Of a stretch of 6,535 bases of DNA, positions 1 through 6,045 are shown piece after piece; within the stretch, counting starts at the first letter, position 1; each line of letters starts with the position of its first letter. The stretch is from Lysobacterales bacterium (GTDB lineage Bacteria; Pseudomonadota; Gammaproteobacteria; Xanthomonadales; Rhodanobacteraceae), in assembly GCA_013298265.1 (NCBI GenBank), contig JAAFHE010000233.1, positions 1 through 6,535 on the forward strand. Reading direction: 5' to 3'. The notes beneath the pieces were generated by a model. The model was given only the letters and a program-made list of their open reading frames with translations, ran no database searches and had not been told where the DNA came from. The position numbers and the translations under genes were made by a program.

Positions 1-8
1 ATGCACGT

Positions 9-410
9 ATGGACCTCGAGCGCTGCTTGCGCGCCGAGAGCATGCCCGGCTGGAACGATCATCCCGAGTACTGCGCGCCGTTGCGGCGCCAGTACTTACC
101 GAATGCGGGTACTGTTGAAGTAGTCCGGCTGTTGGTGGAAGGTGCAAAGGACTTCGCTGTGAACGGCGCGATGGTTGCACGCTATGACGTCGAATTCGAT
201 TTCTACCGCAAGCTGACGCCGGACGCCACGGCGCTGCTGCGCGCTGAGCTAGCCTGTTTCCTGTATCTGGTCGACAAGAACCCAGATTGGTTGAAAGTAA
301 TCCGGCAATCGGCCGAATCTGCGGCCAACAGCCCGCTGGCGCTGGATCAGTGGATGTGCGACGCGATAGACCGGCAGGCGCGCGCGGTTGCCGCCACAAG
401 GATGCGATAG
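9..410 (+). CDS. Hypothetical protein, possibly 5'-truncated by the window edge
   Basis: I do not recognise this protein of 133 residues. The frame is open to the left edge of the window, so the true start may lie outside; inside, ATG at 9 (MDLER) and ATG at 42 (MPGW) are both possible and neither has a visible Shine-Dalgarno sequence. The composition looks like a soluble globular protein: mixed charge, aromatic clusters (YDVEFDFYRK near residues 59-68) and a hydrophobic helix-like stretch (ALLRAELACFLYLV near 75-88). There is no signal peptide, membrane segment or cysteine motif. About 34 of 133 codons end in A or T, which is biased enough to support real coding in this frame but clearly less than in the genes to the right. 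It converges with the phytase gene (118 bp between stops) and is not part of that operon. The less biased codon use could mean a different origin, which is inference. Confidence 0.55.
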   Translation: MDLERCLRAESMPGWNDHPEYCAPLRRQYLPNAGTVEVVRLLVEGAKDFAVNGAMVARYDVEFDFYRKLTPDATALLRAELACFLYLVDKNPDWLKVIRQSAESAANSPLALDQWMCDAIDRQARAVAATRMR

Positions 411-427
411 GCGTCGAGCGGCGACGC
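411..427 (+). other. Small hairpin directly after the stop of the first gene
   Basis: GCGTCG (411-416) and CGACGC (422-427) form a perfect 6-bp stem with a 5-nt loop, starting at the base after the TAG stop at 408-410. No T-run follows, so it is at best a weak or factor-assisted 3' end. The rest of the convergent gap to 528 holds only a 5-bp stem (434-438 with 442-446) and nothing else I can support. No clear terminator for the phytase gene on the minus strand was found. Confidence 0.3.
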
Positions 428-528
428 AAGGCACGACTCGCAGTCGCTCCACTGTGCGGGGTCTGGAAATCGCGGTCCCGTCGACGGTGAACGGCGCTGG
501 CATGCGGTAGTGCCCGAGTGTGCCGGGA

Positions 529-1683
529 TTACGTCGAGCACGCCACGCGCAAACCGAGCGCCGTGGCGATCTCGCGCCAATCGAACGCCCCGACGCCCTG
601 GTCGTCATGCACCGCATAGAACACGCCGTCGGGAAAACGCTTCGTGCCTTTCTGGTGCAGCCAGATGCCGTCGGTATTGGCGACGGTTTCCCCGGCGAAG
701 GCGCCGAGGTGTTCCAGCGTCACGCGGTCAAAAATGTGGAATAGCGAGCGATCCTTGAACTGGTCGGTCGCGATCCAGTAACCGCTGCCATCGGCGCACT
801 GCCACAGGGCAATGCCTTCGGCCTGGGCCTTGAACAGACCCAGGCCCAGCGTACGGCCGCGGTAGCGGCCGGCGAGGTCGTATTCGCGCACGGCGGTGCC
901 GGTGACGGTGTCTTCCTCGGCGATCAGCAGGCGATCGTGGCGGCTGTCGCCCCAGAGTGATTCGGGAATGCGGATCGCGCCGGCCGCGCCGGTGTCGCCG
1001 ATAGCGCCGCGCAGCGTCGCGACGACGTTTGCGCCGGCGATGCGGACCGAATAGCGCCGCAGGCGCCGATCGAGCTGCGCCAGCGGCGGCACGATGTCGT
1101 CGCCCTTGGCGTCCTTGCCGGCCATGTAGGCGTCGCTGACGAGAACGTCGTAGCCGCCACCCTCGGCGGCGCGCAGCCAGATGCCGTAGGGCTGCTGCAG
1201 TTCGGCCTGGCCGAAGCTGCCGAGGGATTCGAAACCCGGCAGGCGCAGCACCTGCACGCGGCGATTGTCCCGTTCGACGACGAACAACAGGTCGTCCGCG
1301 ACGAAGATGCCGTTGGGCCGGTCGAACTGTCCCGCTGCCGAGCCAGGCGCGCCGACGACACCCGCCGCAACGCCGCTGTCGCCGTCGTAACGCATAAGGC
1401 GGCCGGTCTTTTTCGCGGTCGCGAGCAGCACGGCGTTGCCGTCCGGAGCCAACCACACGGCCGGCGAATCGACGTTGTCTTCCGGCGTCAGCGGCGTGAC
1501 GAAACGCTCGCGCACGGTCGCGTGCGCAATCCCCGAGGCGGACAGCAGCGGCTCGGCGACGGCCTGCTCATCAGGCTCTTTCGTTGCCGTCGGCGCGGTC
1601 GCTGTCGGTGCGATCGAACAGGCGTTGAGCACGACGCCGACCAGCATCGCGGCCAGCGGCAGGCGCAGATTGCGCAGATACAT
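529..1683 (-). CDS. Beta-propeller phytase family lipoprotein (3-phytase-like)
   Basis: The 384-residue product fits the six-bladed beta-propeller phytases, calcium-dependent enzymes that release phosphate from inositol hexakisphosphate. Residues 1-22 are a lipoprotein signal with lipobox LNAC; Cys22 would be lipidated, and Ser at +2 predicts outer-membrane sorting. Blade motifs parallel to Bacillus phytase are visible: DSPAVWL (72-78; DDPAIWL in Bacillus), KKTG (91-94), an ER pair (137-138), YGI (166-168), PESLWGD (240-246), LIAEED (253-258), AEGI near 288-291, TDGI (337-340) and FPDGVFYAVHDDQG (350-363), then a terminal helix with WREIATALG. Total length is normal for the family. By manual alignment the Asp of the Bacillus DIEG motif is Gln here (QAEG) and the catalytic-region Lys of VTGK is not retained, so activity on phytate is likely but not assured. 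A purine-rich GGGGGAAG lies 4 nt before the ATG. It is transcribed divergently from a TonB-dependent receptor, a pairing that supports phytate scavenging. Confidence 0.88.
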   Translation of the reverse strand: MYLRNLRLPLAAMLVGVVLNACSIAPTATAPTATKEPDEQAVAEPLLSASGIAHATVRERFVTPLTPEDNVDSPAVWLAPDGNAVLLATAKKTGRLMRYDGDSGVAAGVVGAPGSAAGQFDRPNGIFVADDLLFVVERDNRRVQVLRLPGFESLGSFGQAELQQPYGIWLRAAEGGGYDVLVSDAYMAGKDAKGDDIVPPLAQLDRRLRRYSVRIAGANVVATLRGAIGDTGAAGAIRIPESLWGDSRHDRLLIAEEDTVTGTAVREYDLAGRYRGRTLGLGLFKAQAEGIALWQCADGSGYWIATDQFKDRSLFHIFDRVTLEHLGAFAGETVANTDGIWLHQKGTKRFPDGVFYAVHDDQGVGAFDWREIATALGLRVACST

Positions 1684-1712
1684 AGGCTTCCCCCGAAATC
1701 AAAGAGACGGCG

Positions 1713-1746
1713 CTTTTAGCAGTTCCGCATGACGGATTCCTGGCAA
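1713..1746 (-). promoter_or_regulatory. Candidate PhoB-type promoter of the phytase gene
   Basis: Read on the minus strand, TTGCCAGGAATCCGTCAT (1746 down to 1729) matches the E. coli Pho-box consensus CTGTCATAWAWCTGTCAY at 13 of 18 positions by my count. Exactly 10 bases later comes TAAAAG (1718 to 1713), 4 of 6 to the sigma-70 -10 hexamer. In PhoB-activated promoters the box replaces the -35 and ends about 10 bp before the -10. The implied transcript would start near 1706, leaving a leader of roughly 20 nt that contains the purine-rich ribosome site. The motif match is seen directly; PhoB control is inferred. Confidence 0.42.
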
Positions 1747-1762
1747 CGACATGAAAGCCGCG

Positions 1763-1796
1763 CTGTCATGCGGTCGCCATGTGTCGACACTAAAAC
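1763..1796 (+). promoter_or_regulatory. Candidate PhoB-type promoter of the TonB-dependent receptor gene
   Basis: CTGTCATGCGGTCGCCAT (1763-1780) begins with a perfect Pho half-site CTGTCAT, followed 11 bp later by a degenerate half TCGCCAT; overall it matches 11 of 18 consensus positions. A 10-bp perfect palindrome GTGTCGACAC (1781-1790) fills the spacer exactly, and TAAAAC (1791-1796; 4 of 6) follows as a -10-like hexamer. The implied start is near 1803, about 20 nt before the ATG. GTCATGCGG (1765-1773) is also the right arm of a perfect 9-bp inverted repeat whose left arm CCGCATGAC (1725-1733) overlaps the phytase-side box. Regulation by PhoB is inference. Confidence 0.4.
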
Positions 1797-1815
1797 TCCT
1801 GAACTTTTTCAGGGG
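1796..1815 (+). promoter_or_regulatory. Dyad/hairpin overlapping the receptor's ribosome binding site
   Basis: CTCCTGAA (1796-1803) pairs with TTCAGGGG (1808-1815) around a CTTT loop: 8 base pairs, one of them a G-U wobble (1797 with 1814). The right arm contains AGGGG (1811-1815), the likely Shine-Dalgarno sequence 9 nt before the ATG at 1825. If transcription starts upstream of 1796 the mRNA could mask its own ribosome site. If it starts near 1803, as the -10 candidate implies, the left arm is not transcribed and the dyad would more likely be a protein operator at the start site. Confidence 0.4.
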
Positions 1816-1824
1816 ATCCGGATC

Positions 1825-4146
1825 ATGACCAAGCGACTCTTGGCGCTGGCGCTGCTCAACGCGCTGGCCTCGGCGGCATCCGCGGAAACCGTCGTTGATG
1901 CGGCCGCAGCGCCCGATCCAGCCACGGCGACGGAACTCGACAAAGTGATCGTCACCGGCGAGATCACCTATCGCGACCGCACCGACGATACGGCGCCCGT
2001 GCTGGTCTACGACCTCGACTACTTCCAGCGCTTCGAGCCGCGCACGGTCGGCGACATGCTCAAGCGCGTGCCGAGCGTGAGCTTCATCTCCGACGTGCTC
2101 GAATACGACGGCGCGCGCCTGCGCGGCCTCGATCCGGGCTATACGCAGATCCTCATCAACGGCAAGAAGGTGCCTGGTGGCGGCGATGACCGCTCGTTCT
2201 TCGTCGATCGCATTCCGGCCGAAGTCGTCGAGCGGATCGAGATCGTACGCAACGCGAGCGCGAACCGCTCCGGTGACGCGATCGCCGGTGCGATCAATAT
2301 CGTGCTGCGTGACGCCTATGAATTCGACGGCGGCTACGTGCGCGCCGGCATCTCGCATTTCGACGACGGCGAGGTCAAGCCGACGGCCGCTGTCGTCGCG
2401 AGCGGCGAGCTTGCCGGCGGCCGCGTCCTCGCTGGCGTCAGCCACCAGGGCCGCTACAACCCGAAGAAGAAGGTCAGCCTGCGCTACGACGAGCCGGGCG
2501 GCGATTTCGACAATCGCGAAGACCAGGACGATACGCGCGACGGTACCGACGATTCGTTCAACTTCTCGTACGTGAGCGAGATCGGCGCGGGCAAGCTCGC
2601 GCTGTCGGGCCTGATCGTGCGCACCGACCGTACCGAGACCGAACATTCGCTGGAATACAACGACCGCACCAGCACTTCCCGCGACAATCTGCTGTCGGTC
2701 AACGATCAGGTCGTCGACATTCGCCAGCAGAACGTCGCGCTCCAGGGCGAGTACGGCATCGAGCACGCCGACGGCGGCAAGACCGAGCTGTCGTTCAACG
2801 TCGCACGCATGACCGACGACACCCGTGACGTCGAGGAAGAGATCGGTTACGACGACGAGGACGCACCGCCGTCCTTCGACGAATACGAAGGCACGCTGCA
2901 GGTCTCCGACCTGCGCGACCGCGAGAACGGGCTGTCCGTCTCGCATTCGCTGGCGGTCGGTGCGGCGAAGATGGAATTCGGCATCGACTATCTGCGCAAG
3001 CAGCGCGATTTCGCGCTGCGCGTCAGCGAGGTCGATACCGACGAGGAAGGCGCGCCGCTGCCGCCGTACGTGGAATTCGACCTCGAGCGCAGCACGATCG
3101 ACGAACGTCGCGTCGATCCCTACCTGATGTTCACCGGCGCGGGTGGCGCGCTGGCCTGGGAAGCCGGCCTGCGCTACGAAACGACGCGTGGCCGCATCGA
3201 ATCCGCGGAAGGCCGCCGGGACACGGACTACAACCTGCCGCTGCCGTCGGCGCACCTGCGCTGGGACCTCGGCGACGCGGATCGCCTGAACTTCTCGGTC
3301 GCGCGCAGTGTGCGTCGGCCGAATTTCAATTTCCTGCTGCCGATCCGGCGCGAAGGCGAATACGGTGACAACGATTTCATCGGCAACCCTGATCTCGAGC
3401 TGGAAAAGGCCTGGGGCGTGGACCTCGGCTTCGAACATCGCCTCGGCAAGCGCGGCGTCGTCGGTGTGAACCTGTTCTACCGCGACGTCAAGGATCTGAT
3501 CGAGCTGACCAACACCGGCAATCCCAGCGAAACCTCGCTGGAGGACTTCGAGGATGAGATCGCCGAATTCCTCGAGGCCAACCCGGGCGCGACACCGCAG
3601 ACGCCGGGCTATCCGGTGCTCGATCCGGACAGCTTCCTCTACTCGGCCGCCAACGTCGGCGACGGCGAGGTCTACGGCGTGGAATTTGACCTGTCGACAC
3701 CGCTGACTGCACTGGGCCTGCCGGACACCGGTGTATTCCTCAACTATTCCTGGCTCGACAGCAACGTGAACGACGCGCTGGGCGGACGCCGCTTCAACGA
3801 CCAGGCGCGGTCAGTGCTCAACGTCGGCTTCATCCAGGACCTGCCGTCGCTGGACGCCAACTTCGGCCTCAGCTACCGGCGCCAGGGCAGCGCCTACGGA
3901 CGCCTGCTTGCCGAGGAAGTTCAGACGCGCTACGGCGCCGACCTCGAAGCCTTCATCGAGAAGCGCTTCGGCACGCAATGGTCGCTGCGCCTCACCGGCA
4001 CCAACCTGCTCAACGCGTCGAAGGATGAAACCTTCCACAAGTTCAATACGCTGGGTGAGCAGATCGAACGCGACTACGACGAGTACGAGATCGAAAGCGA
4101 GAAGGCCGGTCCGGTCTATCAGTTCGTCGCGCGCTACGCCTGGTAG
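1825..4146 (+). CDS. TonB-dependent outer-membrane receptor, probably serving phytate/phosphate-ester uptake
   Basis: A 773-residue receptor that uses TonB-ExbBD energy to bring a substrate through the outer membrane. Residues 1-20 are a signal peptide ending ASA, followed by Glu21; this decides the start at 1825, because the open frame reaching back to 1729 would put 32 non-signal residues in front. A TonB box (LDKVIVTGE, 38-46) is followed by the plug domain (about 50-165) with typical GDMLKRVPSV, RLRGLDPGYTQILING and IERIEIVRNASA-like elements, then the beta-barrel. RRPNFNFLLP (497-506) and GNPDLELEKAW (520-530) are the usual conserved barrel motifs, and the C-terminal strand ends VARYAW with a terminal aromatic. 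Several predicted loops are very acidic (222-243, 331-354, 402-408, 572-578). Its divergent neighbour is a beta-propeller phytase lipoprotein, so an inositol-phosphate ligand, perhaps as a calcium complex, is the best inference; the sequence alone does not prove the ligand. Confidence 0.93.
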   Translation: MTKRLLALALLNALASAASAETVVDAAAAPDPATATELDKVIVTGEITYRDRTDDTAPVLVYDLDYFQRFEPRTVGDMLKRVPSVSFISDVLEYDGARLRGLDPGYTQILINGKKVPGGGDDRSFFVDRIPAEVVERIEIVRNASANRSGDAIAGAINIVLRDAYEFDGGYVRAGISHFDDGEVKPTAAVVASGELAGGRVLAGVSHQGRYNPKKKVSLRYDEPGGDFDNREDQDDTRDGTDDSFNFSYVSEIGAGKLALSGLIVRTDRTETEHSLEYNDRTSTSRDNLLSVNDQVVDIRQQNVALQGEYGIEHADGGKTELSFNVARMTDDTRDVEEEIGYDDEDAPPSFDEYEGTLQVSDLRDRENGLSVSHSLAVGAAKMEFGIDYLRKQRDFALRVSEVDTDEEGAPLPPYVEFDLERSTIDERRVDPYLMFTGAGGALAWEAGLRYETTRGRIESAEGRRDTDYNLPLPSAHLRWDLGDADRLNFSVARSVRRPNFNFLLPIRREGEYGDNDFIGNPDLELEKAWGVDLGFEHRLGKRGVVGVNLFYRDVKDLIELTNTGNPSETSLEDFEDEIAEFLEANPGATPQTPGYPVLDPDSFLYSAANVGDGEVYGVEFDLSTPLTALGLPDTGVFLNYSWLDSNVNDALGGRRFNDQARSVLNVGFIQDLPSLDANFGLSYRRQGSAYGRLLAEEVQTRYGADLEAFIEKRFGTQWSLRLTGTNLLNASKDETFHKFNTLGEQIERDYDEYEIESEKAGPVYQFVARYAW

Positions 4147-4159
4147 CAACGCACGCTGC

Positions 4160-4185
4160 CGCGGCGCCCGGGACAGGGCGCCGCG
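4160..4185 (+). terminator. Strong GC hairpin after the receptor gene
   Basis: CGCGGCGCCC (4160-4169) and GGGCGCCGCG (4176-4185) form a perfect 10-bp stem with a 6-nt loop (GGGACA), 13 nt after the receptor stop codon. No T-tract follows, so it is not a classical intrinsic terminator. It may mark a factor-dependent 3' end or protect the receptor mRNA from exonucleases. Confidence 0.5.
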
Positions 4186-4199
4186 ACGGCGATTACACT
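4170..4199 (+). promoter_or_regulatory. Weak candidate promoter for the methyltransferase gene
   Basis: GGGACA (4170-4175, 4 of 6 to the -35 consensus) and TACACT (4194-4199, 4 of 6 to the -10) are separated by 18 bp and lie about 30 bp before the ATG at 4230. The -35 candidate falls in the hairpin loop downstream of the receptor gene. The match is modest; the placement after a strong hairpin is the main reason to list it. Confidence 0.25.
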
Positions 4200-4229
4200 G
4201 CGCGGCTGCTTCGCTGTGAATGGCGGTCC

Positions 4230-4964
4230 ATGGGCTCCTCGCGTCTGCTGCGCCTGCTGTACACCCTGCGTCCGGCCGAATTCGGTCTCGCACGGGAACG
4301 CTGTGCCGTCTGCGGTTCCGGCTGGCTGCTGCGCCTGGCGCGCAGCGAGCTTGGCGTGCGCTGTCCGCGCTGCGGGGCGAGCGCGGTGACGCAGTCGCTG
4401 GCCGGCGTGATTCGGGCCGAACTGCCAGGGCTCGGCAGTGCCGCCGTCTATGAAATGTCGGCGCAGGGTCCGCTGGTCGCGTTCCTGCGCCGGCATGCGG
4501 CGCTGCTGACCACGAGCGAACTCCTCGACGGTGTCGAACTCGGCGAGTCGCGCGACGGCGTGCTGTGCCAGAACGTGGAACGCCTGACGTTTGCCGACGC
4601 GAGCTTTGACCTGTGCACGTCGAGCGAAGTCTTCGAGCATGTCGAGGACGACGCGGCCGGCTTTCGCGAAGTGCACCGCGTGCTGCGCCCAGGCGGGCGT
4701 TTCCTCTTCACCGTGCCGCTGCACGACAGCGCGGATACCGTCGAGCGCACGGCCCTGCGTGACGGCCGGCGCGTCGAGTTGTTGCCGCCGATGTATCACG
4801 CCGACCGCTACCGCGGCGCGACCGTGCTCGTGCAGCGCGACTACGGCCGCGACATCGTCGGGCGGCTGCGCAATGCGGGCTTCGCCGACGCGCGCGTCGA
4901 ACAGCCGGCGCAGCACCTGTTCGGCCATGCCCGGCCGGTCGTCGTCGCGGTGCGTGGCGGTTGA
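4230..4964 (+). CDS. Zinc-ribbon class I SAM-dependent methyltransferase
   Basis: The 244-residue protein starts with a short basic/hydrophobic segment and a zinc ribbon formed by CAVC (25-28) and CPRC (45-48), followed by a class I methyltransferase fold of the Methyltransf_11 type. Visible motifs are VERLTFADASFDLCTSSEVFEHV (116-138; the FDL and EVFEHV parts are the usual motif IV region), FREVHRVLRPGG (145-156) and RFLFTVPL (157-164). The glycine-rich SAM loop is altered: the usual E-x-G-x-G-x-G is YEMSAQGP (74-81), as in a subgroup of zinc-ribbon methyltransferases I recall from general experience. The substrate is unknown; the zinc ribbon might bind nucleic acid or just stabilise the fold. 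It lies 83 bp after the receptor, behind a strong hairpin, and 94 bp before the XdhC gene, so a separate transcript is likely. A GGCGG only 3 nt before the ATG is a poor ribosome site, so the start is less certain than the product. Confidence 0.85.
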   Translation: MGSSRLLRLLYTLRPAEFGLARERCAVCGSGWLLRLARSELGVRCPRCGASAVTQSLAGVIRAELPGLGSAAVYEMSAQGPLVAFLRRHAALLTTSELLDGVELGESRDGVLCQNVERLTFADASFDLCTSSEVFEHVEDDAAGFREVHRVLRPGGRFLFTVPLHDSADTVERTALRDGRRVELLPPMYHADRYRGATVLVQRDYGRDIVGRLRNAGFADARVEQPAQHLFGHARPVVVAVRGG

Positions 4965-4979
4965 GGCGCGGGTCGCGCC
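4965..4979 (+). other. Short GC hairpin after the methyltransferase stop
   Basis: GGCGCG (4965-4970) and CGCGCC (4974-4979) form a 6-bp stem with a 3-nt loop starting at the base after the TGA stop. No T-run follows. In such GC-rich DNA this may be chance; a 3'-end role is possible only. Confidence 0.25.
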
Positions 4980-5030
4980 GAAGCGCCGCGCACATCCGGT
5001 GGGCAGTGAAGCACCTCGAGGCCGCGCGCG

Positions 5031-5036
5031 TAGAAT
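5031..5036 (+). promoter_or_regulatory. Candidate -10 element before the XdhC gene
   Basis: TAGAAT matches the sigma-70 -10 consensus at 5 of 6 positions and is the only AT-rich island in a very GC-rich gap, 22 bp before the ATG at 5059. No good -35 is visible at 16-19 bp upstream. The implied leader is only about 15-20 nt. It suggests the cofactor-maturation genes have their own promoter rather than depending on the methyltransferase. Confidence 0.4.
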
Positions 5037-5058
5037 CGCCGCATCGAAGCACCGGCGG

Positions 5059-6045
5059 ATGACGATGGTGGCAGACGATGCCCGCACGCCCATTCAAGAC
5101 GACAGCGACGGCGGTCTGCGCGCGATCCTGCGTAGCCTGCAGCATTCGCCGCTGCCGCCGGCGGTGCTCGCCGTCGTCGTGGCTACCGAAGGCTCGACAT
5201 ACCGCAAGGCCGGCGCGCTGATCCTGCTGCCGCAGCACGGCGCTCGCGTCGGCTGGCTTTCCGGCGGCTGTCTCGAAGCGGAACTGGAGCAGGCCGCCGC
5301 GCGCGCGCTGACCCAGGGCAGGGCCCAGCACCTGCGGCTGGACACGCGCGGCGACGATGACCTGCTGTTTGGTTCGTCGTCGGGTTGCCGCGGTGTCGTG
5401 GAACTGCTGCTGCTGCCGCTGGCTGAAGCTACGCCGCTACTCGCTGCGTTGCGTAGCCTCGATCGCGAGCCCGGGCTGCAGCTGGAGCTCGCCGCCGACG
5501 GCAGCGGCGTGGCACGCACGGACACGCAGCAGTGGCGCTGGCCCGTATCCGGGGCGACGTATGCGATACCGCGCTGGCGACTGGCACTACGCGCGCCGCC
5601 GTGCCTGCTGCTGCTGGGCGCGGGGCCGGAGTCCGCACCGCTGCTGCGTCTGGCGCATCTGCTCGGCTGGCGTGTCGAGGTGGTCGAATCGCGCGCACGC
5701 TGGTTCGGCCTGCTCGCCGGCGCGGATGTCCATCATGCGGAACCGGCGGCGCTGCCGGCGTTGCTCGCCACACAGCGTTTCGCCGCTGCGGTCGTCATGA
5801 GCCACCACTATTCGCGCGATCTCGAATTCCTGCAGCACTGCGCGCACAGCGCCATCGCCTGGATCGGCCTGCTCGGCCCGCCGGCGCGGCGCGATGCGCT
5901 GCTCGCGGAGCTTAATGTGGCCACGCGCGACCGGCTGTTGCCGCGATTGCACGCACCGGTCGGACTGCGCCTCGGCGGCGAAGGTCCCGAGGCCATTGCC
6001 TTGTCCATCGTCGCCGCGCTGCAAGGCCCGGGCGTGGCCGCGTGA
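5059..6045 (+). CDS. XdhC/CoxI-family molybdenum cofactor chaperone
   Basis: The 328-residue protein has both halves of the XdhC/CoxI family. The N-terminal domain (about 20-120) carries VVATEGSTYRKAGALILL-like residues (40-57), GWLSGGCLEAELE (65-77) and a GSSSGCRGVVELLL stretch with Cys110. The C-terminal Rossmann-like domain (about 182-320) has LLLLGAGPES (183-192), VVESRARW (208-215), VVMSHHYSRDLEFL (245-258), WIGLLGP (268-274) and HAPVGLRLGGEGPEAIALSI (298-317). Family members bind molybdenum cofactor, help its sulfuration and hand it to xanthine dehydrogenase or aldehyde oxidoreductase in the cytoplasm. ATG at 5059 has GGCGG directly against it, while ATG at 5065 has GGCGGA at a 5-nt spacing, so 5065 is an equally good start. 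The frame is open further upstream into the methyltransferase gene, but that part is a shadow without family residues. The stop overlaps the next gene's GTG, implying translational coupling. Confidence 0.92.
   Translation: MTMVADDARTPIQDDSDGGLRAILRSLQHSPLPPAVLAVVVATEGSTYRKAGALILLPQHGARVGWLSGGCLEAELEQAAARALTQGRAQHLRLDTRGDDDLLFGSSSGCRGVVELLLLPLAEATPLLAALRSLDREPGLQLELAADGSGVARTDTQQWRWPVSGATYAIPRWRLALRAPPCLLLLGAGPESAPLLRLAHLLGWRVEVVESRARWFGLLAGADVHHAEPAALPALLATQRFAAAVVMSHHYSRDLEFLQHCAHSAIAWIGLLGPPARRDALLAELNVATRDRLLPRLHAPVGLRLGGEGPEAIALSIVAALQGPGVAA

Noticed and set aside
434..446. CGACT-CGC-AGTCG mini-hairpin in the convergent gap
   Set aside because: Only 5 bp with a 3-nt loop and no T-run on either strand; too weak to call a terminator.
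1729..1824. N-terminal extension of the receptor to ATG at 1729
   Set aside because: The added 32 residues would precede a clean signal peptide (MTKRLLALALLNALASAASA) and would cover the promoter dyads; ATG at 1825 has AGGGG upstream.
1699..3438. A 579-codon open frame antisense to the receptor gene
   Set aside because: It is the mirror of a strongly G/C-biased gene. The translation is dominated by Arg, Ala, Val and Asp without domain motifs, whereas the opposite strand encodes an unmistakable TonB-dependent receptor. A start inside the receptor and an end in the promoter region also make no sense as a gene.
5008..5053. GAAGCACC direct repeat (5008-5015 and 5046-5053) flanking the TAGAAT element
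   Set aside because: An 8-bp repeat in GC-rich DNA with no partner or known motif; likely chance.
4591..5058. Upstream extension of the XdhC frame into the methyltransferase gene
   Set aside because: The extension is Arg/Ser/Cys-rich out-of-frame translation of the methyltransferase; XdhC family residues begin after ATG 5059/5065.
4134..5093. A 319-codon open frame antisense to the methyltransferase
   Set aside because: Low-complexity Arg/Ala/Gln-rich translation with no recognisable motif, against a sense frame with a clear methyltransferase domain.
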